The notes under the pieces were generated by a model. That model did not search any database and was not told the origin of the DNA. It worked only from the letters and a program-made list of their open reading frames with translations. A DNA stretch of 64,000 nucleotides from Mycobacterium heidelbergense (lineage in GTDB: Bacteria; Actinomycetota; Actinomycetes; Mycobacteriales; Mycobacteriaceae), in contig NZ_AP022615.1 in the NCBI RefSeq assembly GCF_010730745.1, positions 744,001 through 808,000 of the forward strand, in the 5' to 3' direction. Each line of letters opens with the position of its first letter. The stretch's first letter is position 1. The position numbers and the translations under genes are program-made. Below are positions 8,628 to 18,634 of this stretch, in pieces.

Positions 8628-9563
8628 CTACGCGCCCGTGAAGAAGCCGACCAGGTCGGCGCCGGCGGCGAGGCTCTGGTCGACAGCGCCCAGGAGGCCG
8701 CCGATCTGGCCGCCGTTGAACACCTGCTGCGCGGTACCGGTCAGCAGGCCCGAAGTGAAGTCCGGCCCGGGCAGCGCGCCGGTGACACCGTTGACGGTTT
8801 GTTGGGCGGTGCCCCACAGCAGGTTGCCGACGTTGAAGCTGCGGTTGACGAAACCGTTCAGCGCGCTGTCGGTGCCGAAAATGCTTTGCTCCCACGCCAC
8901 CTCGTTGTTCACCAGCGAGTGATTGAAGGTGAGTTCGCTGTTGACCAGGTTGGCGTTGAAGTTGATCTGTCCCGCCTCGAGTTGCTGCAGGAAATTGCCG
9001 ACCGGGTTGCTCGTGGCCGCGCCGGCCAGCTGACCCGGCAGGCTCTGCAGCGCCGCCGGCAGCGACGTCAACTGGGTGGCCGCCGCCGAAACCCCGCCGT
9101 GATAGCCCACCATCGCGGCCACGTCGGCGGCCCACATCTGCTCGTAGTTGGACTCGACCGCCGCGATCGCGGGGGCGTTCTGCCCGAACAGGTTTGACAC
9201 CACCAGCTGCACGAGATCGGAGCGATTGGCCGCCACCGCCGCCGGATGCACCGTCGCCGCGAACGCCGACTCGAACGCGCTGACCACCGCCTTGGCCTGC
9301 GCGGCCGCCCCCGACGCCCGCGTCGCCGCCGCGCTCAGCCACCCCGAATACGGCGCGGCCGCCGCGACCATCGCCGCGGACGCCGGACCCTGCCAGGCCT
9401 GGCCCGCCAACCCCGACGTCACCGACGAAAACGACTCCGCCGCGGAACTCAATTCCGCGGCCAGCCCGTCCCAGGCCGCCGCGGCCGAAAGCATCGGCGC
9501 CGAACCGGCACCCGAGAACATCAACAGCGAGTTAATCTCTGGCGGAAGCGTCAAGAAACTCAT
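8628..9563 (-). CDS. PPE family protein (short, non-MPTR)
   Basis: PPE proteins are secreted or surface-exposed substrates of ESX type VII systems. The 311-aa product has the PPE motif at residues 7-9, WQG at 57-59 (WxG turn) and the conserved YEQMWAADVAAMVGYHGG block around residue 138, then a C-terminal part of about 130 residues with Asn/Gln-rich, non-repetitive sequence. The start is ATG with GAAAGGG upstream; an in-frame extension of 17 residues is open but lacks family similarity. It sits where M. tuberculosis has PPE53 after nuoN. No PE partner gene is adjacent. The N-terminal domain is almost the same as that of the next gene, suggesting tandem duplication. Confidence 0.9.
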   Translation of the reverse strand: MSFLTLPPEINSLLMFSGAGSAPMLSAAAAWDGLAAELSSAAESFSSVTSGLAGQAWQGPASAAMVAAAAPYSGWLSAAATRASGAAAQAKAVVSAFESAFAATVHPAAVAANRSDLVQLVVSNLFGQNAPAIAAVESNYEQMWAADVAAMVGYHGGVSAAATQLTSLPAALQSLPGQLAGAATSNPVGNFLQQLEAGQINFNANLVNSELTFNHSLVNNEVAWEQSIFGTDSALNGFVNRSFNVGNLLWGTAQQTVNGVTGALPGPDFTSGLLTGTAQQVFNGGQIGGLLGAVDQSLAAGADLVGFFTGA

Positions 9564-9784
9564 CAGCGTGCCCTTTCCCCGAGTCGCGACGCGACATTCA
9601 TCCCCCGGCCGCACGCCTGCGCCGACACCGTCAAGCGCTGCGCGTCATCGGCCCGTCGCAACAGACTCTATGAAGAATGCCCGATGAAAACGGCGGTTTT
9701 CGCGAACTCCTATGAAACTCAAGCCGATCCGGCTCGATATCGAGACGGAGGCCCGAGCGGGCAGCCGAGCGGTTTATCCCCGGT

Positions 9785-11500
9785 TCAGTTAAAGAAACCC
9801 GACTGGTGGTTGCTCCGGTTGAAGACGCCCGAGTCGTTGTCGCCCGTGTTCCCGAAGCCCGAGTTGTTCACACCGGCATTGGACAGACCCGAGTCGAAGC
9901 CGCCCGAGTTGCCCCAGCCCGTGTTCTCGCCGGCGCCCGAGTTATTGAAGCCGACGTTGTAGGCACCGTTGCTGGAGGGTCCGGAGTTCTCGCCGGTGCC
10001 CGAGTTGAAGAAGCCCACGTTATTGCCGGTGCCCGAGTTGAAGAAGCCCACGTCACCGCCGTTGCCCGAGTTGTAGAAGCCCGAGTCACCGCCGGCGCCC
10101 GAGTTCCCGACGCCCGACACGATCGACGTGCCCTGCGCGTTGTCGAAGCCCGAGGCGTTCGTGGCGGCGTTGCCATAGCCCGAGGTGTAATCGCCCGAGT
10201 TGAAGAAGCCCGAGCTGTGGGCGCCCGAGTTACCCCAGCCCGAAACCGTACCGAGGTCGGCCGCGCTGCCGAAGCCCGTGACGCCGCTTCCCGCGTTCCA
10301 GAAGCCCGTGTTGAAGTCTCCGGAGTTCCCAATGCCGGTGTTGACGGTGCCCGAATTGAAGAAGCCCACGTTGCCGGTGTACGAGTTGAACGCCCCGCCG
10401 CTACCCGCGTGAGTGCCGCCGGAGTTGAAGGCGCCCATGTTCAGGAAGCCCGAGTTGAAGCTGCCCGTGTTGACGGAGCCCGAGTTTCCGACACCGGTGT
10501 CGTAGTAGCCGGCGTTCGCGTAACCGACGTTCTGCAGGCCCGCGTTGAGGTAGCCCATGTCGTAGTTTCCGGCGTTCAGCGCGCCCGCGGTGTGGGCGCC
10601 CGCGTTCGCCAGGCCCATGTCGTAGGAGCCCGGGTTGAGGATGCCGGTGTCATAGCTGCCCGCGTTGAACAGGCCGGTGTCAAAGGTGCCCGAGTTGAAC
10701 AGGCCGGTGTTGAAGCTGCCCGAGTTGAAGATTCCCGAGTTGGCCGCGCCGGTGTTGAACAGGCCCCAGTTTCCGCCGCCGCCCAGGCCCGGGATTCCGC
10801 CGCCCGAGTTGAAGAACCCGGAGTTGTTGACGCCCGAGTTGAAGAGGCCGACGTTGCCGCTGCCGGAGTTGAACCCGCCGAAACCTATCTGGTTGTCGCC
10901 GGTGATCCCGATGCCGATGTCGTGGCTGCCGGTATTCGCCAGGCCGAAGTCGAAGCTGCCGGTGTTGGCCAGGCCGAGGTTGAAGCTGCCGCTGTTCCCG
11001 AAGCCGATATTCCAGCTGCTGGTATTGAAGTTCAGCCCACCGATGCCGATCTCGTTGTTGCCGGTCAGCCCGATGCCGATGTCCCCGCTGCCGTTGTTGC
11101 CAAAGCCGATGTTGTTGTTGCCGACGTTCGCGAAACCGAGGTTGCTGCTGCCGGTGTTTGCGGAGCCGACGTTGCCGCTGCCCAAGTTGCCGCTACCCAG
11201 GTTGTAGCTGCCGACGTTCCCGTTACCCAGGTTGTAGTTGGACGGCGTGCTGATGTGGGTGCTTCCGTCCCCGCCCAGCGGACGGCTCCAGGCGCTCCCG
11301 TTACCGAAACCGAAGTTGTAGTTGCCGAAGTTGCCGGAGCCGATGTTGCCGCTGCCGGAGTTGCCGGCGCCCACGTTGACGGTGCCGGTGTTTCCGCTGC
11401 CCAGGTTGTAGCTGCCGGTGTTGCCGGTCCCCGCGTTGGTGTTACCGGTGTTTCCGCTGCCCAGGTTGAAGTTGCCGATATTGCCCAGGCCCAGGTTGAT
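9785..11500 (-). repeat. MPTR repeat-coding region
   Basis: Coding tandem repeat: most 15-bp units on the forward strand read as variants of GCCCGAGTTGAAGAAG or GCTGCCGGTGTTG, giving Asn-Ser-Gly-x-Phe or Asn-x-Gly-x-Gly pentapeptides. Units differ from one another, so the array is old or diversifying. It is interrupted once, near 11240-11310, by a non-repeat stretch containing GDGSTHIS. Confidence 0.88.
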
Positions 11501-12055
11501 GCCGCTGAGCTGGGCGCTGACCTGAGCCGGCAGGCTCTGCAGCAGCTGTGGCAGCGACGTCAATTCGGCGGCGGCCGCGGACGCCCCGCCGTGATAGCCC
11601 ACCATCGCGGACACATCGGCGGCCCACATCTGCTCGTAGTCGGACTCCGCCGCCGCGATCGCCGGCGCGTTCTGCCCGAACAGATTCGACATCACCAACT
11701 GCACAAAGCTGGAGCGGTTCGCCGCCACCACCACCGGATGCACCGTCGCCGACAACGCCGACTCGAACGCGCTCGCCACCGCCTTGGCCTGCGCGGCCGC
11801 CCCCGACGCCTGCGTCGCCGCCGCGCTCAGCCATCCCGAATAGGGGGCGGCCGCCGCGGCCATCGCCGTGGACGCCGGACCCTGCCACGCCCCGCCCACC
11901 AGATTGGACGTCACCGACGAAAACGACTCCGCCGCGGATCCCAGCTCGGAAGCCAACCCGTCCCAGGCCGCCGCGGCCTCCAGCATCGGAGCGGAACCCG
12001 GCCCCGAGAACATCAGCAACGATGTGATTTCCGGCGCAGCCGTCAAGAAGCTCAT
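9785..12055 (-). CDS. PPE-MPTR family protein
   Basis: A 756-aa PPE protein of the major polymorphic tandem repeat class. Residues 1-180 form the PPE domain (WQG at 57-59, YEQMWAADVSAM at 140-151). The eponymous PPE motif reads A-P-E at residues 7-9, an unusual departure. From about residue 186 to the end the protein consists of degenerate NxGxGNxG / NSGxFNxG pentapeptide-type repeats, expected to fold as a right-handed beta-helix. The start has AAAGGA seven bases upstream. Probably an ESX-5 substrate by analogy with M. tuberculosis PPE-MPTR proteins. The nearby paralog at 8628-9563 keeps the N-terminal domain but has no MPTR part. Confidence 0.92.
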   Translation of the reverse strand: MSFLTAAPEITSLLMFSGPGSAPMLEAAAAWDGLASELGSAAESFSSVTSNLVGGAWQGPASTAMAAAAAPYSGWLSAAATQASGAAAQAKAVASAFESALSATVHPVVVAANRSSFVQLVMSNLFGQNAPAIAAAESDYEQMWAADVSAMVGYHGGASAAAAELTSLPQLLQSLPAQVSAQLSGINLGLGNIGNFNLGSGNTGNTNAGTGNTGSYNLGSGNTGTVNVGAGNSGSGNIGSGNFGNYNFGFGNGSAWSRPLGGDGSTHISTPSNYNLGNGNVGSYNLGSGNLGSGNVGSANTGSSNLGFANVGNNNIGFGNNGSGDIGIGLTGNNEIGIGGLNFNTSSWNIGFGNSGSFNLGLANTGSFDFGLANTGSHDIGIGITGDNQIGFGGFNSGSGNVGLFNSGVNNSGFFNSGGGIPGLGGGGNWGLFNTGAANSGIFNSGSFNTGLFNSGTFDTGLFNAGSYDTGILNPGSYDMGLANAGAHTAGALNAGNYDMGYLNAGLQNVGYANAGYYDTGVGNSGSVNTGSFNSGFLNMGAFNSGGTHAGSGGAFNSYTGNVGFFNSGTVNTGIGNSGDFNTGFWNAGSGVTGFGSAADLGTVSGWGNSGAHSSGFFNSGDYTSGYGNAATNASGFDNAQGTSIVSGVGNSGAGGDSGFYNSGNGGDVGFFNSGTGNNVGFFNSGTGENSGPSSNGAYNVGFNNSGAGENTGWGNSGGFDSGLSNAGVNNSGFGNTGDNDSGVFNRSNHQSGFFN

Positions 12056-12241
12056 CAGCTCGTCCTTTCCATCCGTGACGACGCGAGTATTTCGTCGCCC
12101 CGGGGACCGCGCGTCCCAATCCGCACATCATCCACCGGCGACAACAAACTCTAGGAAATCGCGGCAGAAATATCCGGGGTTTCGCAAATCCTTTTTGAAA
12201 AGTTCAGCCAGAACTCGGGTAATCGTTGCGTCGGACAGGCG

Positions 12242-12691
12242 TCAACTCAGAAACGGGCGCGCCGCAAAGACGTAGATCGCCAGGACCGCGAGCGGTGCGG
12301 CGAGAGGCAGCCAGGGTAACTGCAGCGGGAACGACGTCGCAACCAACCCCGCGGACGTAAACCCAACGGCGGCAACGACTGTCGGCCAGCTCCAGATCAC
12401 GGCGCCGACGGGCGCGGCGGCCGCGTGGCGGCACACCAGATAGGCGGCGGCGCAAAGCCCGGACCAGGCGGCGAACACGGGCGAGGGGTCGGACAGGGCG
12501 ATCGTGATCACCGACAGCAGCACGGCAAGCGTTGCGGCGCGGCGAAATGCGAGCCCGGCACCCACCGTGATGGCCGAGAGCGCGCCCGCGACGACGGCCG
12601 GCCCGTGCGAGCCGACGACGGCCAAGCCGACCATCAGCAGACCGAAAATGGTCGAGAGAACCAATGGCGACGAACGCGCGATCGAATTCAT
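12242..12691 (-). CDS. conserved membrane protein (Rv3162c-like)
   Basis: 149-aa protein with four to five hydrophobic segments (about residues 10-30, 32-48, 52-68, 72-90 and 104-145) and no recognised catalytic motif. It is the last gene of the moxR/DUF58 operon: its ATG lies 7 nt after the DUF58 stop. Position and topology match M. tuberculosis Rv3162c. Function unknown; association with a MoxR-DUF58 system suggests a role in envelope protein assembly or stress. Confidence 0.75.
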   Translation of the reverse strand: MNSIARSSPLVLSTIFGLLMVGLAVVGSHGPAVVAGALSAITVGAGLAFRRAATLAVLLSVITIALSDPSPVFAAWSGLCAAAYLVCRHAAAAPVGAVIWSWPTVVAAVGFTSAGLVATSFPLQLPWLPLAAPLAVLAIYVFAARPFLS

Positions 12692-12698
12692 GCCGCCG

Positions 12699-13965
12699 CT
12701 ATCCCCTCAGCCGTCCCCGCACGCGATGGCGGCGGTCCGGCAGCACGCCCAGCGACTGCTCCAAAGTGCTGTCCCCACGCCAGGACACGATGTCGACACC
12801 GACGGTGGCCATGTCGCGATACATCGCCGCGCGCTGCAGCGACCACATCCGATCCACGAGGGCGTCGCGCCGGCCCTCGAACGGCGAGCTGTCGAGGACG
12901 TCGGCCGCGAGCACGACATGGCCGCGTTTGCGAAGGTCGATCAACGCCAGCGCGAATTCGGTGTCGAGCAGCGTGGAGAACGCGATGACGATCGCCCCCG
13001 CGGGGACGGCCGCGCGCGGCGCCAGTGTGCCGGTCGTGTTGTCGAATCGGTCGCCGGCGCCGAGCACGGTGTCGAGAACCCGGTAAAACTGGCGCTGTCC
13101 AATGTCGGCGCCAAGCCATCGCGGGCGGTTGCCGCCGAGGGCGACGATCCCGGCACGATCGCCGTGCCGCAACGCGGTCTGCACCACCTGCGCGGCGCCG
13201 CGCACGACTCGTTCGGTGGCCTGGGTCGCCGGACCCGCGGGCTGCCGATAGGCGTCGATCAGCACCACCACGTCGGCGGCGCGATCGGTGAGTCGCTGCG
13301 TCACGTGCAACCGGCGGCGGCGCGCGCTCACCGACCAGTTCACCGCCCGCAGCTGGTCGCCGGGCACATAGGGCCGAATGTCCGCATACTCGACGCCCGG
13401 GCCGATGTGCCCGGTGAGGTGGGCGCCCAGGCGATCGAGCAACTCGGTCCGCGGGATGGGCGTCGACTGCGGCGGCGTCACCGGAAACACGAGGACGTCG
13501 GCGGCGTCGACGGTCGCCGTTCCCGCCAGCAGTCCGCCGCGGGCGATCACGTCGACCCGGGCCCGGACGGGATAGCGCCCCCAGCGTCGCGCGCTGGCCG
13601 CGACCGTTTTCGCGCGGCGGGAATCCGCATCGAGCACGTCGAACTCCATGCCGGCGACGGCCGGAACCGTCAGCTCGACCGCCGCGGGCCCAGACTCTTC
13701 CGTCGCCCACACCGTCAGCCGGGCCCGCTCGTTTTCGAAGCATCGCTGTACGTCGGGCTTCCCGTGCACCCGGATCTTCGGCACGGGCCGCTGCCAGCTG
13801 ATCGAACACAGCACGCCCAGCAGCGGTGCCGCAAAGGCGATCAACTGCCAGCGGGCGCCGATCACGCCGGCGGCCAGCGCGACCCCGGCGCCGGTCGCGA
13901 TCGCCCGGGCCAGTCCCGATGCGCGCCAGCGGAACTCGGCCTCGCGGCCCTCGATCACGGCACGC

Positions 13966-13976
<11 letters not shown>
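12699..13976 (-). CDS. DUF58 domain protein (Rv3163c-like)
   Basis: 425-aa protein with two hydrophobic helices near the N-terminus (about residues 25-60), a beta-rich middle and a C-terminal DUF58/vWA-like domain whose signature YADIRPYVPGDQLRAVNW...RRRLHVTQ is at about residues 198-235. DUF58 proteins accompany MoxR AAA+ ATPases and probably act as their substrate-binding partners. GTG start lies inside the 3' end of moxR (11-nt overlap), indicating coupled translation. Ortholog by position of M. tuberculosis Rv3163c. Confidence 0.85.
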
Positions 13977-14951
<975 letters not shown>

Positions 14952-14955
<4 letters not shown>

Positions 14956-15434
14956 ACCTGCTCCAACTTTCGCAGAATCTCTTCCAGCACCGCGCGGCCG
15001 GGACCGGGTGCGTGGTCACCGGTGCGCGTGACGTTGTTGGGATTGACCCATTCCCACAGTTCGGCGCCGAGAAGCATTCGGCCGCTTGCGTGATACGCCA
15101 CCGGGTCCTTGGATTGCCTTTGACCCGTTGCTATTTCATACCGGCGCGCGAGCATCGGACGCAGGTGGCGGTCCCAGTCCGCCCGGGTGGAGTCCGACCA
15201 CCGGATCGTCGTCTCGGTGACGGATAGCCAGCGGCGCAACGAGTCCCCCAGGTCGCCGTGGTCCGGCTCGGCCGCGGGTTCCTTTCCCTGCCCCAGGTAG
15301 CGACGGACATTGAGCAGCACCAGGGCCAGGGCGACACCCGACGCGGCCAACAGGAACCGGCGATGGTGCAGCATCAGCGCCAACAGCTCAACCCCGGCGA
15401 TGAGGCAAACACCCAGGGCGATAATTCTTTTCAC
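14952..15434 (-). CDS. conserved membrane protein of the moxR operon (Rv3165c-like)
   Basis: 160-aa protein with two adjacent transmembrane helices (about residues 3-22 and 26-44) and a cytosolic C-terminal domain of about 110 residues rich in Arg and Trp. GTG start overlapping the stop of the DUF4129 gene by 4 nt; its own stop overlaps the moxR start by 4 nt. No known domain recognised. Its place between DUF4129 and MoxR genes matches Rv3165c of M. tuberculosis. Confidence 0.8.
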
Positions 15435-16423
15435 GTGTGGCTCCGCAATTCGCCGAGGACGAGCCGCAGCATCCGCACCGCCACCTCGCGATGCCGCTCA
15501 TTCATCACATGCGGGCTGAAACGCGCCTCCTCGAACAGGTTCACCAGCTGCACTGCGGAATCCGCGTGCAGCGCTTGGCGTTCGACGGCCCGGACCAGCA
15601 CCTCGGTCGGCGTGTCGAATTCCTGCGGGGCGGCCCCCGGGACGCCGGCGAGCTCACGCTCCATCGCGGCATAGCATGCGATGATCGCCTCGCGGGGTTC
15701 CCGGTTGAGGTCGCCGATCTCGGCCAGCCCGACTTCGGCCGCGCGGGCCAGCGATTCCGAACGCGGCGGCGCGGATTCGAGGTGCTCGTCGACGAGGGCG
15801 GGCGGCGTCATCGCGCGCCACCGTCGCCGCGAGACGATCACCGATCCGGCGACGAGCAGCAGCAGCATCGGGATCGTGCTGCCGAGCAGGATCCCGAACA
15901 TGTCGCCCGTGTTGTTGTGCGGGTGTGGCTGCGGCGGCGCGGCGGGGGGATGCTCCGACGGCGGCGCGGCCGGAGCCGGGGTCGGCGATCGAGGCCAGCC
16001 GCCGTGGGGCGCCCACAATCGGACCAGAAGCATCACGATCAGCAGCCACGCCGCGATCACCACGAGCCCGATCAGCAACGCGCGCCAACCCGGGCGGCCC
16101 TTGCCGGTTCCGAGCATCTCGGACAGGTCGCCCGCTTTGGGTGCCGCCGCACGCGGATCCCGCAGGCGCGCGATGACCGCGATCGCCAGCAGCGCGAGCG
16201 TGGCGCTCAGGGCGGCGATGACGAATATCAGCGCCGCTCTACCGCCGCCCGGCGCGGCGCGCATCGCACGGTCTTGGGCCGGCAGGTATCCGCGCAGGGC
16301 GGCGGCGACAAAGATCATCAGCACGATCAGGGCAATGACGCGCCCCGTCGACTTGTCAATACCGGGCATCGGCACACCACTCGACCGGTTTGCCCGCGCC
16401 GTTGCGGCACGGGCTAGCTTCAT
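15431..16423 (-). CDS. DUF4129-type membrane protein (Rv3166c-like)
   Basis: First gene of the moxR operon. 330 aa with four hydrophobic segments (about residues 28-46, 62-86, 114-140 and 175-196), a Pro/His-rich loop between the third and fourth, and a C-terminal DUF4129-like domain (REPREAIIACYAAMERELA...VNLFEEARFSPHVMNERHREVA). DUF4129 domains commonly accompany MoxR/DUF58 and transglutaminase genes. Two starts are possible: the ATG used here or an internal ATG at 16369 (MPGIDKSTGR), which resembles the M. tuberculosis start better. Confidence 0.82.
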   Translation of the reverse strand: MKLARAATARANRSSGVPMPGIDKSTGRVIALIVLMIFVAAALRGYLPAQDRAMRAAPGGGRAALIFVIAALSATLALLAIAVIARLRDPRAAAPKAGDLSEMLGTGKGRPGWRALLIGLVVIAAWLLIVMLLVRLWAPHGGWPRSPTPAPAAPPSEHPPAAPPQPHPHNNTGDMFGILLGSTIPMLLLLVAGSVIVSRRRWRAMTPPALVDEHLESAPPRSESLARAAEVGLAEIGDLNREPREAIIACYAAMERELAGVPGAAPQEFDTPTEVLVRAVERQALHADSAVQLVNLFEEARFSPHVMNERHREVAVRMLRLVLGELRSHT

Positions 16424-16570
16424 ACTGGCACGTCAGGCGGCCGTCCCGCCAGGAACGGCGCCCGCGCGGAGTCCGGGTGACTTGTCCACAGTTGGGGTTT
16501 TGTGCACAGGTGGGGCGGTGGGATTGTCGGGGCCTCCTGGATTCGCACAGGCGTTCGATAGCGTGGGGGT

Positions 16571-17980
16571 GTGGGGATCCCGATCAACGCCGAGCAGGCA
16601 CGCGAGCGGATCAGCGCCGCTCTGGACGCGATCGACGCCGCCCATGACGTGTTGCGCCAGACCTGCTCGGATGTGGTGGGCAATGGTTTCCGGGTCGGGG
16701 TCGCCGAGCGGCTCGAAACCCAGGAGCGCACCAACCGCGGGCTGATGTACCGGTTCTTCGGTGAGATCGCCGAACCCCCCGACGGCAGCCAGTGCCTGCC
16801 CGCGGTCCGCGAGATGCTGTGGGCGCGCCTGCGGGTGCCCCCCAAAGAGGTCCTGCGCCGCTTTCGGCTCGCCGCCCGTATCCGCCCGCGGCGCTCCCTG
16901 ACCGGCCCCCCACTACCCCCGGAACTCCCGGAATTAGCGGCCGCCGTCGAGGCCGGCGCGGTCGGCGAAGACCACATCCGCGCCATCTGCACCGCCATCG
17001 ACGTACTACCCGCCTGCGTCTCGGGCGCCGATGTCGCCGGGGCCGAACACACCCTGGTCACCCACGCACAAAAACTCGACGCCGGCGTCGTAACCAAACT
17101 CGGCCAACGCATCGCCGACTACCTCAACCCCGACGGCCGGTTCACCGACGCTGACCGCGCCCGACGCCGCGGCCTACGCCTAAGCCCCCAAGGCCCCGAC
17201 GGCATGTCCCGACTCACCGGACTCCTGGACCCCGAAACCCGCGCCTACCTCGAAACCATCGACGCCGCCGTACGACCCGGCCGCCACCAACCCGAGGGTG
17301 TGGACCCCGAGGGTGTGGACAAGGATCCCGAAGCGCGCGATGAACGCTCAGCCGCCCAACGCAGCCACGACGCCCTCAAACTCGCCCTGCACACCGCGAT
17401 CGCCTCCGCCAAGCTGGGCACCCACCGCGGCCACCCCGTCACCGTCATCGCCACCACCACCCTGACCGAACTCAACCAAGCCGCCCACGCCGCCACCAAC
17501 CCCACGATCCCCATGCCCACACCCGCTCACACCGGGGGTGGCTCCCGGCTACCCATGTCGGATCTGATCCGGATGGCCGCCAAGGCTATTCACTACCTGG
17601 CAGTCTTCGATGATCACACCGGCCGGCCACTGTATCTGGGCCGGCAAAAGCGCCTCGCCACCGCCGACCAACGACTCATCTGCTACGCCCGCGATCGCGG
17701 CTGCACCCGCCCCCACTGCCTCCAACCCGGGTACTACTGCGAGGTCCACCACTGCCCCGACTGGGCCAACGGCGGACAAACCGACGCAGACAAACTCTAC
17801 TTCGCCTGCGACTGCGACCACGACGGCGCCACCCGCGGCGACTGGCACACCCACATCACCGAGAATGGCCGACTCGCCTGGACCAACGGCACCGGCCCAC
17901 CGGAAATCAATCACGCCCACCACCCCGAAGAACTCCTCCACAACAACAACCCCGACCCACCCGAGGAGGACACCGGCTGA
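16571..17980 (+). CDS. 13E12 repeat family HNH endonuclease-like protein (DUF222)
   Basis: 469-aa member of the mycobacterial 13E12 family: N-terminal DUF222 region (about residues 20-330) and C-terminal HNH nuclease domain. The HNH core reads CARDRGCTRPHC, then CEVHHCPDWANGGQTDADKL and a terminal Cys-rich CDCDHD, so zinc ligands and the histidine pair are kept. Starts at GTG; TAGCGT ending seven bases before it would make a leaderless message. Such genes are multi-copy and mobile-like in mycobacteria, and this one interrupts synteny with M. tuberculosis between the Rv3166c and Rv3167c positions. Codons 241-250 contain an exact 15-bp tandem duplication (PEGVD twice). Confidence 0.88.
   Translation: MGIPINAEQARERISAALDAIDAAHDVLRQTCSDVVGNGFRVGVAERLETQERTNRGLMYRFFGEIAEPPDGSQCLPAVREMLWARLRVPPKEVLRRFRLAARIRPRRSLTGPPLPPELPELAAAVEAGAVGEDHIRAICTAIDVLPACVSGADVAGAEHTLVTHAQKLDAGVVTKLGQRIADYLNPDGRFTDADRARRRGLRLSPQGPDGMSRLTGLLDPETRAYLETIDAAVRPGRHQPEGVDPEGVDKDPEARDERSAAQRSHDALKLALHTAIASAKLGTHRGHPVTVIATTTLTELNQAAHAATNPTIPMPTPAHTGGGSRLPMSDLIRMAAKAIHYLAVFDDHTGRPLYLGRQKRLATADQRLICYARDRGCTRPHCLQPGYYCEVHHCPDWANGGQTDADKLYFACDCDHDGATRGDWHTHITENGRLAWTNGTGPPEINHAHHPEELLHNNNPDPPEEDTG
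17291..17320 (+). repeat. exact 15-bp tandem duplication inside the 13E12 gene
   Basis: CCCGAGGGTGTGGAC occurs twice in direct succession, adding five in-frame residues (PEGVD PEGVD) in the linker before the HNH domain. It looks like a recent slippage or duplication event and could vary in copy number between strains. Confidence 0.9.
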
Positions 17981-18010
17981 ACACGAGCCGGCCTGTGGGA
18001 CACTCAGCGT

Positions 18011-18634
18011 GTGTCGCAGCGTCGTGGCCGGGCCGCGTTCGACGACCGGGCGCCTCGGTATGACGGCGGCTGGCGCGGTCGGCTGCACCATGAGATCGCC
18101 GACCGGACCGCCGATCTCGCCGTGGCGACCGCCGGCGCTCCCGGCCACGTGCTGGATGTGGGGTGCGGGACCGGTTACCTGTTGCGCACCCTGGCCCGCC
18201 GTTACCCGGAGGCCCAACGGCTTTGCGGTATCGATGCCGCGCCCCAAATGGTCAAAACCGCACTGGCTTTCGCCGATGACGATCGATTGAGCTTCACCGT
18301 CGGGGTGGCCGAGCGGCTCGGCTACCCCGACGCCACGTTCGACCTCGTCGTCAGCACGACATCGTTCGACCACTGGACCGATCAGCAAGCGGGACTGGCC
18401 GAATGCGCCCGGGTGCTGCGTCCCGGCGGCCACGTGGTGCTCGTCGACCGGTTCTCGCGGTGGTTGTGGCCGACCCTGGCCATCGGCCGCCGGGGTAAAG
18501 CCCACACCAAGAGCCACGCCACCGGTCTTGTGCTCCGCGCGGGCTTTGTTTCTCCGCAATGGCACGGGTTGTACGCCGTGATCATCAACGCCGTGACGGC
18601 AACCAAGCCGCGGCCCACGGCTAGCTCAGCGTGA
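18011..18634 (+). CDS. class I SAM-dependent methyltransferase
   Basis: 207-aa Rossmann-fold methyltransferase (Methyltransf_11 type). Motif I VLDVGCGTGY at residues 47-56, the acidic end of beta-2 at GIDAAPQM, motif III region FDLVVSTTSFDHW and RVLRPGGHVVLVD. The substrate cannot be inferred. GTG start 30 nt after the 13E12 gene, so possibly co-transcribed with it. The last 14 bases overlap the 3' end of the convergent SDR gene. Confidence 0.85.
   Translation: MSQRRGRAAFDDRAPRYDGGWRGRLHHEIADRTADLAVATAGAPGHVLDVGCGTGYLLRTLARRYPEAQRLCGIDAAPQMVKTALAFADDDRLSFTVGVAERLGYPDATFDLVVSTTSFDHWTDQQAGLAECARVLRPGGHVVLVDRFSRWLWPTLAIGRRGKAHTKSHATGLVLRAGFVSPQWHGLYAVIINAVTATKPRPTASSA

Noticed and set aside
9785..11500. 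CRISPR-like repeat array
   Set aside because: Repeats are 15-bp, contiguous, degenerate and in frame; no unique spacers or cas genes. It is a coding MPTR array.
9806..12154. 782-codon open frame antisense to the PPE-MPTR gene (repeats like VARVPEARV)
   Set aside because: It mirrors the codon-periodic MPTR repeats at high GC; no ribosome binding site or family similarity.
12056..12241. Additional small gene between the MPTR gene and the Rv3162c-like gene
   Set aside because: No start with a ribosome binding site and no coding pattern; probably the PPE-MPTR promoter region.
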